From assembly GCA_050084985.1 (NCBI GenBank), contig JBITNC010000001.1:10106001-10170000 (forward strand): DNA of 64,000 bases. The letters are read 5' to 3'. The position numbers were made by a program, and so were the translations under genes. Source of the DNA: Nageia nagi (taxonomy: Eukaryota; Pinophyta). This document shows positions 1-10,539 of the stretch, piece by piece. Every line of letters begins with the position of its first letter. Positions within the stretch are counted from its first letter, which is position 1. The notes beneath the pieces are model-generated. The model did no database searches, had not been told where the DNA came from, and saw nothing but the letters and a program-made list of their open reading frames with translations.

Positions 1-2477
1 TAGAACGGGAGCTAATTATTACAATTTTGTAGAAATTTTTATTTCCAGCAATGAGTTTAATGGCTTCGGTAATCCCAAGATTATCGGTAGCCTCCCAACT
101 ATACCTTAGGATGCCACATGGTGAGATAGGAGATTGGTTTTTTACTGAGGAGGGGACTTTCATAAGGTTGTACGATTTTTTGGGGGCTCCATTTTTGCTA
201 CCTATTCATGTTACAGATTGGGTTTTTAGCATGGAGTTCACCAGGTAGATAGACTACATAGATGCTAAGTACGGGACAATGGCGAAGAAGAGGGTCACTT
301 ATAGCCTCCCACTTAGAGTCCATGATTTGGTGTTGCAAAGTAGGGGTGGAAGTGAGGGTATAAAATAAAAGCTTCTGGGGCTGAGACTTAAAAAAATAAA
401 CCAATTTTTGTTGTATGACTCGAAGGATATTTTCGGCAAGAAGTTGAGAAGCCAGCCTAAGCCTTCGGGCTTCAAGGCAGATATAAGGCTAGAGTTCGAG
501 CAGTGGAGAAATCCAGCAGGTGAAGACCGAGTGATGCCCCAAAACTTGCTTGTAAAAGATTTATTACCTCCATGGATGAGCTTTTATGAGAAGAAAGCCA
601 ATTTTGATCCTAAGACGAACTCCATTTCAAAAGCATCCCTGACTACCCTGAGGAGGCAGAAGTGGAGTGAAGAGAAAATTACAGCATTTATACAATATAG
701 AGTTGAGTCTAGAAATAAGCTTTCCCCTTTGGAGTCTGATTTAGATGACAAATTTGAGGAGATGTGGTAGATTGAGCATCCTACGGATGTCTCATCAAAT
801 GATTCTTTGGCAAGTTTTGGTGGAGAGGAGCAACAACAATAGTCAAAGGCAGCTCAAACCTCTATCCCCAGAGAGCAAGTTAGTGAAGAAGCCAGAGAGA
901 CCACTCCAGAGACATCCCAAGAAGTGGGAAAAAAGTAGGGGAAAGTCTATACGGCAAAGAGAAAGGCCGCAAAAGCTCCTCAATCACCAAAAAAAAGAAA
1001 GAGGAGCTCCACTCCCATAGGTATGCTTTCTTCTCTTATTCCTCCTCCTATCTCTGTTGTTTCTTCTAGTCTCTTGGCAATTATTCCACCTCCGGTAGTC
1101 ATCCCCATTTCATCTTATTCACCTTCCATTATCGTTGCTTCATCCCCACCATCACCAACCCTTCCACCACTTCCTAATTTATCATCACCATTCACATGGC
1201 CTAAACCCACTTCCTTTTCATCGGTCCCCCTCATCACTCCCCCCACCAATGTTGTTTTCATACCATCATCACCTCCATCATCCACTCCAGAGCTGTCTAT
1301 ACCTGCACCCATCAGTAGTAGTGTCTCTAGCCCTAGTCAAGCTAGCCCTGTTACACCAGTTTAGTAGGTGGTACCCTCTTTCGCACCAGAGTTGAGCGTG
1401 ACCTCCCCATTCATCATAATATTTGGTCCGTAGGTGTCAGTAAGTGGGATCATGGAGTAGTACAAGCAATTGAAGCAGAATCAGGAAGCCTGGATGCAGA
1501 AGCAAATGTAAAAAATCTTAGCACTTGATAATCTGGTGAGGCTTTGGATGTCTATGGATGCAAAAAGCAAAGTTTTGGAGGTTGCTATTACCTAAGATCC
1601 TCAAGAGGGGCAAAGCGATTTATTTGCAATGAACACCCGGGTAAGGATAGACACTAAGAGCATATCCTGGAGTGATAAGAATGAGCTGTTGCAAATAGCT
1701 GTAGACTTAAATATTTTTGAACTGACCAAATTAGAGGTCAAATATAATAAGCTTTAGAAGGCAAATGAAGCAATGAAGCAACAATTAGATTCTCAACGGC
1801 TAAAATTAAAAGCTGCATACAATAATATAGCTGCTCTCAAAGCAAGCTTAGCTGCTACCCCGACTGCAGATAGCCTAGCAAAGAAAGATGTTGTCATAGC
1901 ATAGAAGAATGCAAAAATTGCAACCAAAGCAACTAAAGTAGCAGCAAGAGAGATAATAATTAGCAATTTAAATGCCAACATTGCACAGATGCAGTTGAAT
2001 TCAAATGTTAATAAGGTTCATAGGAATTTTTTTATCAAAATAAAAGAAAAATTTCGAGAGCAATTATCCCCGAGGATTAAACAACTGATTCAACTCAGAG
2101 ATCACATTGATCTATGTTTTTTAGAGTTGAAAAAATTAGAGGAAAATGTCAACCTCTATGAAAGTACTACTAACCCCATGGAGAAGTTAGCAAAGAGGGC
2201 AAGGAAAAAGCTAGGTGAGATTTCTAATGAGGAGCTTCAAGCCCTAAATGTGGGAGATAGAGTTGAGTTAATCTCAGCGATTGACTACCTAGTCTGTGGG
2301 AAATGGGTGTGCCAAGAAATAAAAAATAATTTAATCAAGCAGTTGCAAGGGGTAGAAACCCAGAAAGTTGAAATAGCGAAATTATCTGAGGTTGGATTTT
2401 CAGGATTATGGAAGGAGGATAGCTCACCCATCTCTGAGGCTGAATTTTTGAAACACATTCAGGAAGATAGTCAAAAG
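1..2477 (+). pseudogene. Degenerate long ORF, possibly Sirevirus env-like 3' gene (part 1, interrupted)
   Basis: One reading frame (codons starting at positions divisible by 3) runs from before the left edge to 2477 without any frameshift, but carries about 14 in-frame stops, all TAG or TAA (for example 30, 246, 366, 768, 840, 936, 1362, 1431, 1458, 1509, 1593, 1755, 1902). The protein has a globular N-terminal part (to about 770), a charged Lys-rich stretch, a Pro/Ser-rich segment (1029-1364) and an Ala/Lys-rich, coiled-coil-like part (about 1770-2450). I do not recognise a catalytic domain. Pro-rich plus coiled-coil order, a position just upstream of an LTR-like region, and U3 repeats shared with Sirevirus-like element H suggest the env-like ORF of Sireviruses; this is inference. 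The frame continues at 7995 after copia element A. Confidence 0.5.
2473..2477. repeat. Target site duplication AAAAG, left copy of element A
   Basis: AAAAG directly precedes the TGTAGACAAC start of the 5' LTR and is repeated at 7990-7994 directly after the 3' LTR. A 5-bp duplication is standard for copia integration. Confidence 0.93.
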
Positions 2478-3081
2478 TGTAGACAACTCAGCTACTGTAA
2501 CGGACATCCACACCTTGCTCTCAAGCTCCCATAGTAGTGCTCGCTGGAAGAATACTGGCAAAGGTTGTAGAGTCTAACTTTACACTCAACAATTACATCT
2601 ACTCGAAAGTCTCATGAGCCTTTTCAGAAAATGTATTATGCTAATATCCTTAGATTATTGCCGTCCATGTAACGGTATCATAATCAACAATTCTTTATGC
2701 CATCTCCACCTATCATTGATAGTTCTTCAATTACCACATCCGCTGAGTAACGATTCCAACTACTCTTTGCTGGACCTTCATACCTTCTTCGCTAGTTCAC
2801 GTAGCGGATACGCCAAAAAGGAATGCTGGTAAAGGACGTAGAGTTTGTCATTACATCGAAATGATTTCAAGTCTTTAACGCATCGCTACAGTCCATGAAT
2901 CTATACACATCATAATTTTGATCCTTGTGTATTCCTCAGGTTTACATACATGAATATTAGGCATTCACATCCATAATAATTACTACTTGATGGATATCCA
3001 TACTACTTCAATGGCATACATTGGAAAACTATATGTAAATATTTTTAGAATCTATATTTAGTGATTGTCAAATAGTCTTCA
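2478..3081 (+). repeat. 5' LTR of element A
   Basis: 604 bp, begins TGTAGACAAC and ends GTCTTCA (TG...CA), followed after two bases by the primer binding site. It pairs with 7386-7989. Confidence 0.95.
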
Positions 3082-3083
3082 CT

Positions 3084-3095
3084 TGGTATCAGAGC
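3084..3095 (+). other. Primer binding site of element A
   Basis: TGGTATCAGAGC is complementary to the 3' end of plant initiator methionine tRNA, the usual copia primer. It lies two bases after the LTR end. Confidence 0.9.
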
Positions 3096-3188
3096 ATTGA
3101 GGGGTCTGAGCTGGGTTTGAGAAAGCCTGTGGCTTCTAGCAATTGCAAAAGTTGCTTGTAGTGTTTTGGTTTCTTGTTTGCAGGTATA

Positions 3189-4147
3189 ATGGCCAGCAAC
3201 ACAAGCTCATCCATTCCCATTCCAGAGTTTGATGGCAGTGACTATGGATATTGGAGCATCAAGATACAAACTTTGCTCACTGGCAAAGATTTGTGGGATG
3301 TTGTTGATGATGGCTATGTAGAGCCAGCAGATTAGAGCTCTCTTTCAGCAGATGATAAGAAAGCTATGAAGGAATGTAGGAGCAAGAACTCTCTTTCCTT
3401 GTCTCATCTCCAAGTAGCTCTTGATAGGAGCATTTTTCCAAGAATTGCAGGCTGCAAGACAACCAAAGAGGCTTGGCCTATGTTGAAGGTAGGATTCCAA
3501 GGGAGTGATCAAGTGAAGGAGGTAAAATTGCAGACTCTAAGGATAGAATTTGAGAATTTAAAATGAAGGAGAGTGAAAAAGCTTCAGATTATTGTGTTAG
3601 AGTGAAAGAGATTGTGAACAAAATGCTAACTCTTGGAGAGACCTTGGAGAAGGCCATTGTAATCAAAAAAATTCTGAGATCTCTTACCAAGAAGTGGCAT
3701 CACATTGCTGTGATATTGATGGAGACAAAAGACCTCTCTCAAATGGAGATAGATTCTCTCATTGGCTGCCTTATGTCTCATGAAGAAATGGTTGATGATG
3801 AACCAGTCCAATCCAGTAAAGAGGAGAAAGCCTTTTCTGTAAAAGAAGGTGATTCTAGCTCAAATGGACAAGGTAGAGGCAGAGGTAGAGGCCAGCAAAG
3901 AGGGAGAGGTAGAGGTAGAGGAAGAGGAGGCTATTCCAATACAAGAGGAAGAGGTAGAAGCAATGGTGATAAGAGGAATGCTCAATGTTACTACTGCAAT
4001 AAGTATGGGCATTATGAGAGGGAGTGTAGAGCAAAACAAGCTGCAAATGGTGATGGAAAAGTGGCAAATTATGGAGAGGAAGAAGAGTATGGTGAAACTC
4101 TCTTTCTTTCCATGGAGGAGACAGCCAATATGGCTAAAACAAAATAA
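3189..4147 (+). pseudogene. Element A gag
   Basis: The start ATG at 3189 opens a typical copia gag beginning with a short Ser-rich tail and the FDGSDYGYW-type motif. An in-frame TAG at 3333 and a frameshift near 3563 break the first half; the second half reads to a TAA at 4145. It carries an Arg-Gly-rich tract (3870-3965) followed by one intact CCHC zinc knuckle, CYYCNKYGHYEREC (3986-4027), the nucleic-acid-binding part of the capsid protein. Role when intact: packaging of the element RNA in virus-like particles in the cytoplasm. Confidence 0.88.
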
Positions 4148-5410
4148 GAGGAGATTTCGTTGTTGGACTCTGGATGTTCAAACCATATGATCGGTAAGGG
4201 GGAGCTACTTTCATCCATGGACCATTCCTACAAGTCAAGTATCAAGCTTGGCAATAATTCTGCAATTGAGGTGGCTGGTAAAGGCATGCTTGAGGTGCCT
4301 ACCAAGCATGGGATGAAGAAGATGCACAATGTGTATCACACTCCGAATATGGCTCATAGTTTGTTGAGTATTGGGCAAATGTTGGAAAATAACTACAAGC
4401 TAGTCTTTGATGAGGGTAAGTGTGAAATTTTTGATAAGAACCATGGGCATAAGTTAGTCTCTACTATTAAAATGTCTCCAAATCGTTTATTCCCATTAAA
4501 ACTTAGAGAAAAGGGGGATAATATTTTTGTAAATGTGGCTGTTAAAGATGAGTCTTGGTTATGGCATCTTAGATTTGGACATGTAAATTTCAGTAGTTTG
4601 AAACTATCTCATGAGCTAGTTCATGGTTTACCTCTTGTTGAAAATCCAAAATCAGTTTGTGAAGGTTATGTGTTGGGCAAGCAAACAAGGCAAAAATTTG
4701 ATCATGCGAAAGCATGGAGGGCCTCATTCCCACTACAGTTGGTTCATACTGATTTATGTGGACCAATGCAAAACAAAAGTCTTGGTATGAGTTCTCATTT
4801 TCTCACCTTCATTGATGATTTTAGTAGAATGTGTTGGGTCTATTTTTTGAAGCATAAAGATGAAGCATTTGAGTTTTTTAAAGAGTTCAAAGAGATGGTT
4901 GAGAATGAATGTGAACATAAGATTAAATGTGTGAGGAGTGATAGAGGAGGAGAGTATTCTTCTACTGATCTTTCTGAGTTTTGCAAGCAAAATGGCATCA
5001 AAAGATAGTTTACTACAGACTATACTCCTCAACAAAATGGTGTGGCAGAGAGGAAGAATAGAACTCTCATGGAGATGGCAAGATGTTTGATGCAATCCAA
5101 AAAATTGCATTACATGTATTGGGCTAAAGTGGTAAAGACAGCAAACTACATCTTGAATAGGTGTTCCACTAGTGCGGTTGATGGCAAGACCCCCTATGAG
5201 GCTTGGTATGATAAGAAGCCTATTGTCTTGCATTTCAGAGTTTTTGGGTGTTTGGCATATGCTCATGTGCCAAAGGAGCATAAAAAAAGTTGGATGCAAA
5301 GAGTGAACCATGTGTGTTCATTGGATACAGTGATGAGAGTAAAGCATATAGGCTTTACAACCCCAAAACCAAGAAAACACTTGTCTCCTGGGATGTCATT
5401 TTTTAGGAGG
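4148..5410 (+). pseudogene. Element A protease and integrase
   Basis: In frame with gag after the TAA at 4145. The protease motif LLDSGCSNHM lies at about 4160. Integrase follows, with an HHCC zinc region around 4556-4690 in which the second cysteine is replaced by tyrosine (TAT at 4667), then the catalytic core with D in HTDLCG (about 4747), D in RSDRGGEY (about 4939) and E in AERKNRT (about 5048). A TAG at 5006 stands where the family has Gln, before FTTDYTPQQNG. A frameshift in an A-run near 5285 ends the frame, and the C-terminal part continues in another frame. It is inactive as it stands. Confidence 0.88.
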
Positions 5411-5415
5411 GGAAA

Positions 5416-7373
5416 GTGTATGGACAACAACAAAAATGCATTGCAGACATTAGAGGAGGAGTGACCAGCCATGAAGATACTTCACAAACAAAGAATGTGC
5501 AGCCCAAGAGATCAAATTCTCTACCAAACCTCCAAGTGATGCCTCCAAGTTCTCCATCAAGTCCATCTCAAAGCTCAAAATCCACTCCAAGCTCACCTTC
5601 AAGTGGTGGCTCTCCAAATGTGATCCAAGAAGTGATGAAGACCAAGAGAGGTAAAAGACACTTTCAAAACCATCCTCCTTCTCATGTTTTAGATCAAAAT
5701 TTCCATCAAAGATTAACAAGAAGTCAATTTCATGAAATGGAGAAGTTTGTTAAGCAATTTAGCAATATGGAACTTGATGATGATCCAAAGGGTGAGATGG
5801 TGAACTATGCTTTGTGTGCAGCCCAAGATACTAATATTTCTGTTTTTGATCCATCTTGTTATGAGGAAGCTTGCACCAAAAATGTGTGGGTGAAGGCTAT
5901 GCAAGAGGAGCTTCACTCCATAAACAAAAATGACACTTGGGAACTTTGTGAGTTGCCCAAAGGAAAGAGGTGTGTGGGCTCCAAGTGGGTCTACAAGACC
6001 AAGTACAACAGTGATGGTACCATAGAGAGACACAAAGCAAGATTGGTTGCTAAAGGCTTCACACAAAAACATGGTGTAGACTTTGAAGAGACTTTTGCAT
6101 CGGTTGCAAGGCAAGAAACAGTAAGGTTGCTCCTATCAATGGCTGCCCAAAACCATTGGAGTGTTTACCACATGGATGTGAAGAGTGCATTCTTAAATGG
6201 TTACTTGGATGAAGAGGTCTTTGTACAGTAGCCTCAAGGTTTTCAAGTGCAAGGCAAAGAACATCATGTGTACAATCTCAAGAAGGCCTTATATGGTCTT
6301 AAGCAAGCTCCAAGAGCTTGGTACACTCGCATAGATGGATACTTTCAGAATTTTGGACTCATGAGGAGCAAGAATGAGCCAACACTCTACATCAAGAGAG
6401 AAGGTAATCAGATTTTGCTTATTTCTCTTTATGTTGATGATTTGATATATATGGGAAGTGATCCCATCTTGAACAACAAATTCAAGACTAATTTGATGAA
6501 TGAGTTTGAAATGAAGGATTTGGGCCTTATGAGGTACTTTCTTGGCATGGAGGTCCACCAATGTCAAGAAGAGATTTTTGTTTGTCAAAGTAAATATGCA
6601 AGGGACATGCTTTCTAAGTATAGTATGATGAATTGTACTGCTATTCACAATCCTGTAGCTCATGGTGAGTTGCTTTGTAAGGATGATGGTGCTCCAAAAG
6701 CAAGTGTGACAGAATTTAGAAGCATAGTTGGCAGCCTTATGTTCCTTTGCAACACTAGGCCTGATATACAATTTGCTATCTCTTTGGTATCTAGATACAT
6801 GAATGATCCTTCTATTTTGCATTTGAAGGCTATAAAACACATTTTGAGGTATGTCAAAGGTACCATTGGTTATGGTCTTCACTACTCTCATGTTGAAAAG
6901 TTTAAGCTTGTTGGTTTTAGTGACAGTGATTGGGGCAGCAATTTGGATGATAGGAAGTCCACTTCTAGGCAATGTTTCTCACTTGGTTCAAGAATGATAA
7001 CATGGAGTTCTAAGAAGAAATCTATAGTTGCTCTCTCTTCTTATGAGGCTGAGTATATAGCCCTCACCGCAGCTAGTGCACAAGCTTTATGGCTAAGGAA
7101 ACTACTTGATGAAATTGGTGAGAAACAACATGGACCAACAATTCTTTACTGTGACAATCAAAGTGCCATTCAGTTGGCAGACAATCCCATCCACCACAGC
7201 AGGTCAAAGCACTTCCAACTCAAGTACCACTTCATTCGTGACATGGTGGAGAAGGACCAAATTGAGCTTCACTATTGCAACACCAAGATCAACTTGGCTA
7301 ATATTTTCATAAAAGGTGTTGTCAAAGCTCAGTATGTGATGCTCAGAGACTCCATGGTGAGTCCTCTTTGCAT
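5416..7373 (+). pseudogene. Element A reverse transcriptase and RNase H
   Basis: The frame is open from 5416 except for a TAG at 6229, where copia proteins have the Gln of a QPQGF-type motif. A Ser/Pro-rich linker (to about 5650) precedes RT. RT shows KWVYKTK, ARLVAKGF, the DVKSAFLNG motif and an intact YVDD active site (6430-6441). RNase H shows the GFSDSDW, SSYEAEYIAL and LYCDNQSAI motifs (6909-7170). With a single stop, this is the best-preserved part of the element. The open frame runs on into the 3' LTR to 7485, but family homology ends near 7370. Confidence 0.92.
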
Positions 7374-7385
7374 CAAGGGGGAGAA
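7374..7385 (+). other. Polypurine tract of element A
   Basis: AAGGGGGAGAA directly precedes the 3' LTR and is the plus-strand primer site. Confidence 0.88.
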
Positions 7386-7989
7386 TGTAGACAACTCAGC
7401 TACTGTAACGGACGTCCACACCTTGCTCTCAAGCTCCCATAGTAGCGCTCGCTGGAAGAATACTAGCAAAGGTTGTAGAGTCTAACTTTACACTCAATAA
7501 TTGCATCTACTCGAAAGTCTCATGAGCCTTTTTAGAAAATGTATTATGCCAATATCCTTAGATTATTACCGTCCATGTAACGGTATCTGCATCAACAGTT
7601 CTTTGTGCCATCTCCACCTATCATTGATAGTTCTTCAATTACCACATCCGCTGAGTAATGATTCTAACTACTCTTTGCTGGACCTTCATACCTTCTTCGC
7701 TAGTTCACGTAGCGGATACGCCAAAAAGGAATGCTAGTAAAGGACGTAGAGTTTGTCATTACATCGGAATGATTTCAAGTCTTTAACGCATCGCTACAGT
7801 CCACAAATCTATACACATCATAATTCTGATCCTTGGGTATTCCTCAGGTTTACATACATGAATAGTAGGCATTCACATCCACAATAATTACTACTTGATG
7901 GATATCCATACTGCTTCAATGTCATACGTTGGAAAACTATATGTAAATGTTTTTAGAATCTATATTCAGTGATTGTCAAATAGTCTTCA
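7386..7989 (+). repeat. 3' LTR of element A
   Basis: 604 bp, same ends and length as 2478-3081, with about 28 substitutions and no length change. Confidence 0.95.
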
Positions 7990-7994
7990 AAAAG
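7990..7994. repeat. Target site duplication AAAAG, right copy of element A
   Basis: Matches 2473-2477 exactly. Confidence 0.93.
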
Positions 7995-8219
7995 GTAGAG
8001 GATATAGATTTATTACTGACTTCTTTTGATGAGTTAAATTTGTTTGAATTTTTTGACCAATGTGCCAATAAAGGAATGGTCCTGCAGCGGCTATTGCACA
8101 AACATGGGCAAATCTCCTACGAGGTTTTGAACAGCATAGCTCTAGCCCAATCAAGAATAAAAGACTTCTCCGAAAGACATGCAAGTTGGGGTAAGGTTAT
8201 GCAATTTTTAGGGGTTTAA
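7995..8219 (+). pseudogene. Degenerate long ORF, part 2 (C-terminal)
   Basis: After element A and the second AAAAG are removed, the frame that ended in DSQK at 2477 continues here with VEDIDLLLTSFDEL and runs 74 codons without a stop to TAA at 8217. It is Leu-rich and helical in character and closes the long ORF naturally. The exact frame continuity across the insertion shows that the flanking ORF was a single gene before A inserted. Function not recognised; see part 1 for the env-like hypothesis. Confidence 0.6.
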
Positions 8220-9721
8220 AGTTGAGATAACAAATCTCATTTTGGTATTATTTTTTAGACTGAGTTCAAAATTCCTCTTTGTTAAAGGCAAAAATTTCCC
8301 CCAGAAGTCACCATAATGTATATTTATACATAATAAATTCTTTATTAAAGCCTCGGGGTACTTTACTTTCAATCATGAGTTCATTTTAAGATCCCCAAGA
8401 GTTTTTCTGAAGCAAATAAAGTGTTCCGGAATAAAATGATGATGTCACGGAGGAAAAGATAGTCACATTTTTGGTAAAGATCGGGTTCTGAAGATGGTGA
8501 GGTCAGCAAGGGGTAATTGAAAAGCTGAAGTCAGTGAATAAAGTGCATCAGAGCAAAATGATGATGTCACAAAAGAAAGGATAAGCTCAGTTTTGGAAAA
8601 GATCGAGTTCCAGAGGAGGTGAGGTCAATAAGAGATAATTGAAGAGCCAGAGTTCATAAATTAAGTGTTCCAGAATAAAGTGATGACATCATAGAGGAAA
8701 AGATAGTCACATTTTTGGTAAAGATCAGGTTTCGAAGATGGTGAGGTCATCAAGGGGTAATTGAAAAGCTAGAGTCAATGAATAAAGCATGTTGGGGCGA
8801 AATGATGATGTCACGAAAGAAAGAATAGTCACAGTTTGGAAAAGACCAGGTTCCAGAGGAGGTGAGGTCAGCAAGAGATAAGTGAAGAGCCGAAGTTTGT
8901 AAATTAAGTGTTCCAGAAGTAAAGCATTCCAGAATAAAATGATGATGTTACGGAGGAAAATATAGTCACATTTTGGCAAGAAATAGATCCTAGAGGAGTT
9001 GATACCTACGAAAGGCAAAATCTTAGTTCTGAGAAGACGTTACCTTCCATGACTTTCTCAGTTTTGTAACATTTGGACAAGTAGCATATATAGATGATGA
9101 TAGTCAGATGTGGCCAGAATCTTGAGGCTTTTTTTGTAACTGTTCTATTTTCATTTTCTTGTAACTGTTATTTTTTCAGTTAAGTATATGAAAATAAAGT
9201 GGAAAAAAGGTCAAAAGCCCTAGTTTTGCTCTTTACATTTGTTCTCTAAGATCAGTAGTTTTTATCAGTGATATGATATCATCTTGACCTTTCTTTGCTA
9301 GCACTTGTAATTGTTATTCTTAATTAGGTTACATGGTGGTAGCTTGGGCGTGTTTCCTAGATGATAATTATGAGCTGTTAGCATAACTGTGTCTGCATAC
9401 ATGGTAGAGTAAAGCTAGGAAACTATTAGAGAGTGAGAGCTTGTACTGTAGCTGCTACACTAGATTCAAACCAAGGTTTCACACCCTATGAAAGCTTGCG
9501 TTGAACTAGTGATTCACCTTTACTTCCTCTCTTGTTACCCTAAGCCCTTTGCTTAAATTCCTCACACTCCACTCCTTTTATTTTCTTTCCTATCACTTCT
9601 CTTATACCCAATAGATAAGGAACCGACCTTCTCCGGAGATTAGACTGTCACCATAATATGTTCTTGATTTACTTTGGTTGAGATTGTTCATAGCGTATAT
9701 ATTACACAATCCTAATCAACA
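8220..9721 (+). repeat. Putative 3' LTR region of the interrupted retroelement
   Basis: It follows directly after the natural end of the long ORF. It contains a tandem array (8421-9010) of the same repeat family as the U3 of element H's LTR, a TATATA box near 9084, a possible polyadenylation signal AATAAA near 9193, and a CAACA-type end at 9717-9721. I could not fix its left boundary, and its distal half does not resemble element H, so it would be a related rather than identical family. Confidence 0.45.
8421..9010 (+). repeat. 122-bp tandem repeat array, dimeric higher-order pattern
   Basis: Four full units start at 8421, 8543, 8665 and 8787 (122, 122, 122 and 121 bp), and a partial fifth starts at 8908. 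Units 1 and 3 resemble each other (AAGATGGTGAGGTCA), as do units 2 and 4 (AGAGGAGGTGAGGTCA), giving a 244-bp higher-order repeat. Each unit carries a TGATGTCA, TGACATCA or similar site near its start, close to the bZIP/CRE core TGACGTCA. Confidence 0.88.
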
Positions 9722-10539
9722 GTTACTAACAAGAGATTGGAAGTGATTTGGTCACACCATAAGGAACAAGAAGAGCAAGGTACTGCAATGTTGGAATTGA
9801 GGGATGTATTGCATGAGACATCTAATAAAGAAAGAACCTGGCACTCAACGTGGGGCATCAGGAAGTTTTGGCACTTAACATTGGACATGAGAGGAGTTTT
9901 GCACCCCATGTTGGAAAAAAAGGAAGCTTGACACTTAATGTTGGGTATAGGAGAAGCTAGGCACTCAATGTTGAGCATGAGGAAGGCTTAGCATTTGATA
10001 AGGAGAAAAAGCTCCACTATTTTTCACTCATGTTTGCTTGGTTCCATGTTTTTATAGGGATATTTTTTAGGGTTCTTCCAAATATTCACTATCGTAATTT
10101 AGTTTTTGACATGGATTAGCATATCATAATGTTTGCATACATACTTATGTATTTGATAGATTATTATATCAGAATGTTTATAGGCATTTTTGTACTTAAT
10201 GTACATTGCTAGTGATAGAAGAAACTTCAACAAAATATCATAATTTTTGCATGCAATGTCTAAGGGCCAAAGAGGCATGTTGGTGGCTAAAGTGAATAAG
10301 GAAAAATGTAGTTCTTATTTGTTAAGTAAAGGATTTGCATATTATTTACATTTCATAGAAACTACAACAATTGATATAGGGATTTCATGGGGTGAATTAT
10401 GGAGGAGATTTATTGAAGTTGCATTCCACCTCAAAGAGCCTTAGTTGACATTTGCATTGGAGCTAAATTATGTTTGGAAGATAATTATTTTTGGCATCCG
10501 ATAATTGCTTAAGGGTAATAAATTTGAGAGGGGAGGCTT
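9722..10539 (+). other. Unidentified stretch upstream of a gypsy LTR
   Basis: It could be the 3' internal end of the gypsy element whose LTR begins at 10540. It contains the minisatellite at 9839-9996 and a 65-codon open frame (10247-10444) with no motif I recognise. A purine tract GAGAGGGGAGG precedes 10540. Confidence 0.4.
9839..9996 (+). repeat. Minisatellite of about 30 bp, five degenerate units
   Basis: Successive units follow the pattern GGCACTCAATGTTGGGCATG plus AGGAAGCT, with drift. The array ends in AT-rich DNA. Confidence 0.7.

Larger units (their letters stand above)
2478..7989 (+). mobile_element. Full-length Ty1/copia LTR retrotransposon A
   Basis: The element is 5512 bp with two 604-bp LTRs, a Met-tRNA type primer binding site (3084), gag-protease-integrase-RT-RNase H in copia order, a polypurine tract (7374-7385) and AAAAG target duplications. 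It is not autonomous now: gag and pol contain in-frame TAG/TAA stops (3333, 4145, 5006, 6229) and frameshifts near 3563 and 5285. The two LTRs differ at about 28 of 604 positions by eye (near 4.6 percent), mostly transitions, so the insertion is fairly old. It splits the ORF that flanks it between codons, so removing the element and one target duplication restores the frame. Confidence 0.95.

Noticed and set aside
1115-1312. Minus-strand and +1 open frames over the Pro/Ser-rich segment
   Set aside because: They are shadows of low-complexity CCT/TCA-rich coding in the main frame.
30-1904. TAG/TAA read as glutamine (alternative genetic code)
   Set aside because: TAA and TAG are used as ordinary ends of neighbouring frames, TGA stops also occur in other elements, and C-to-T decay explains the pattern.
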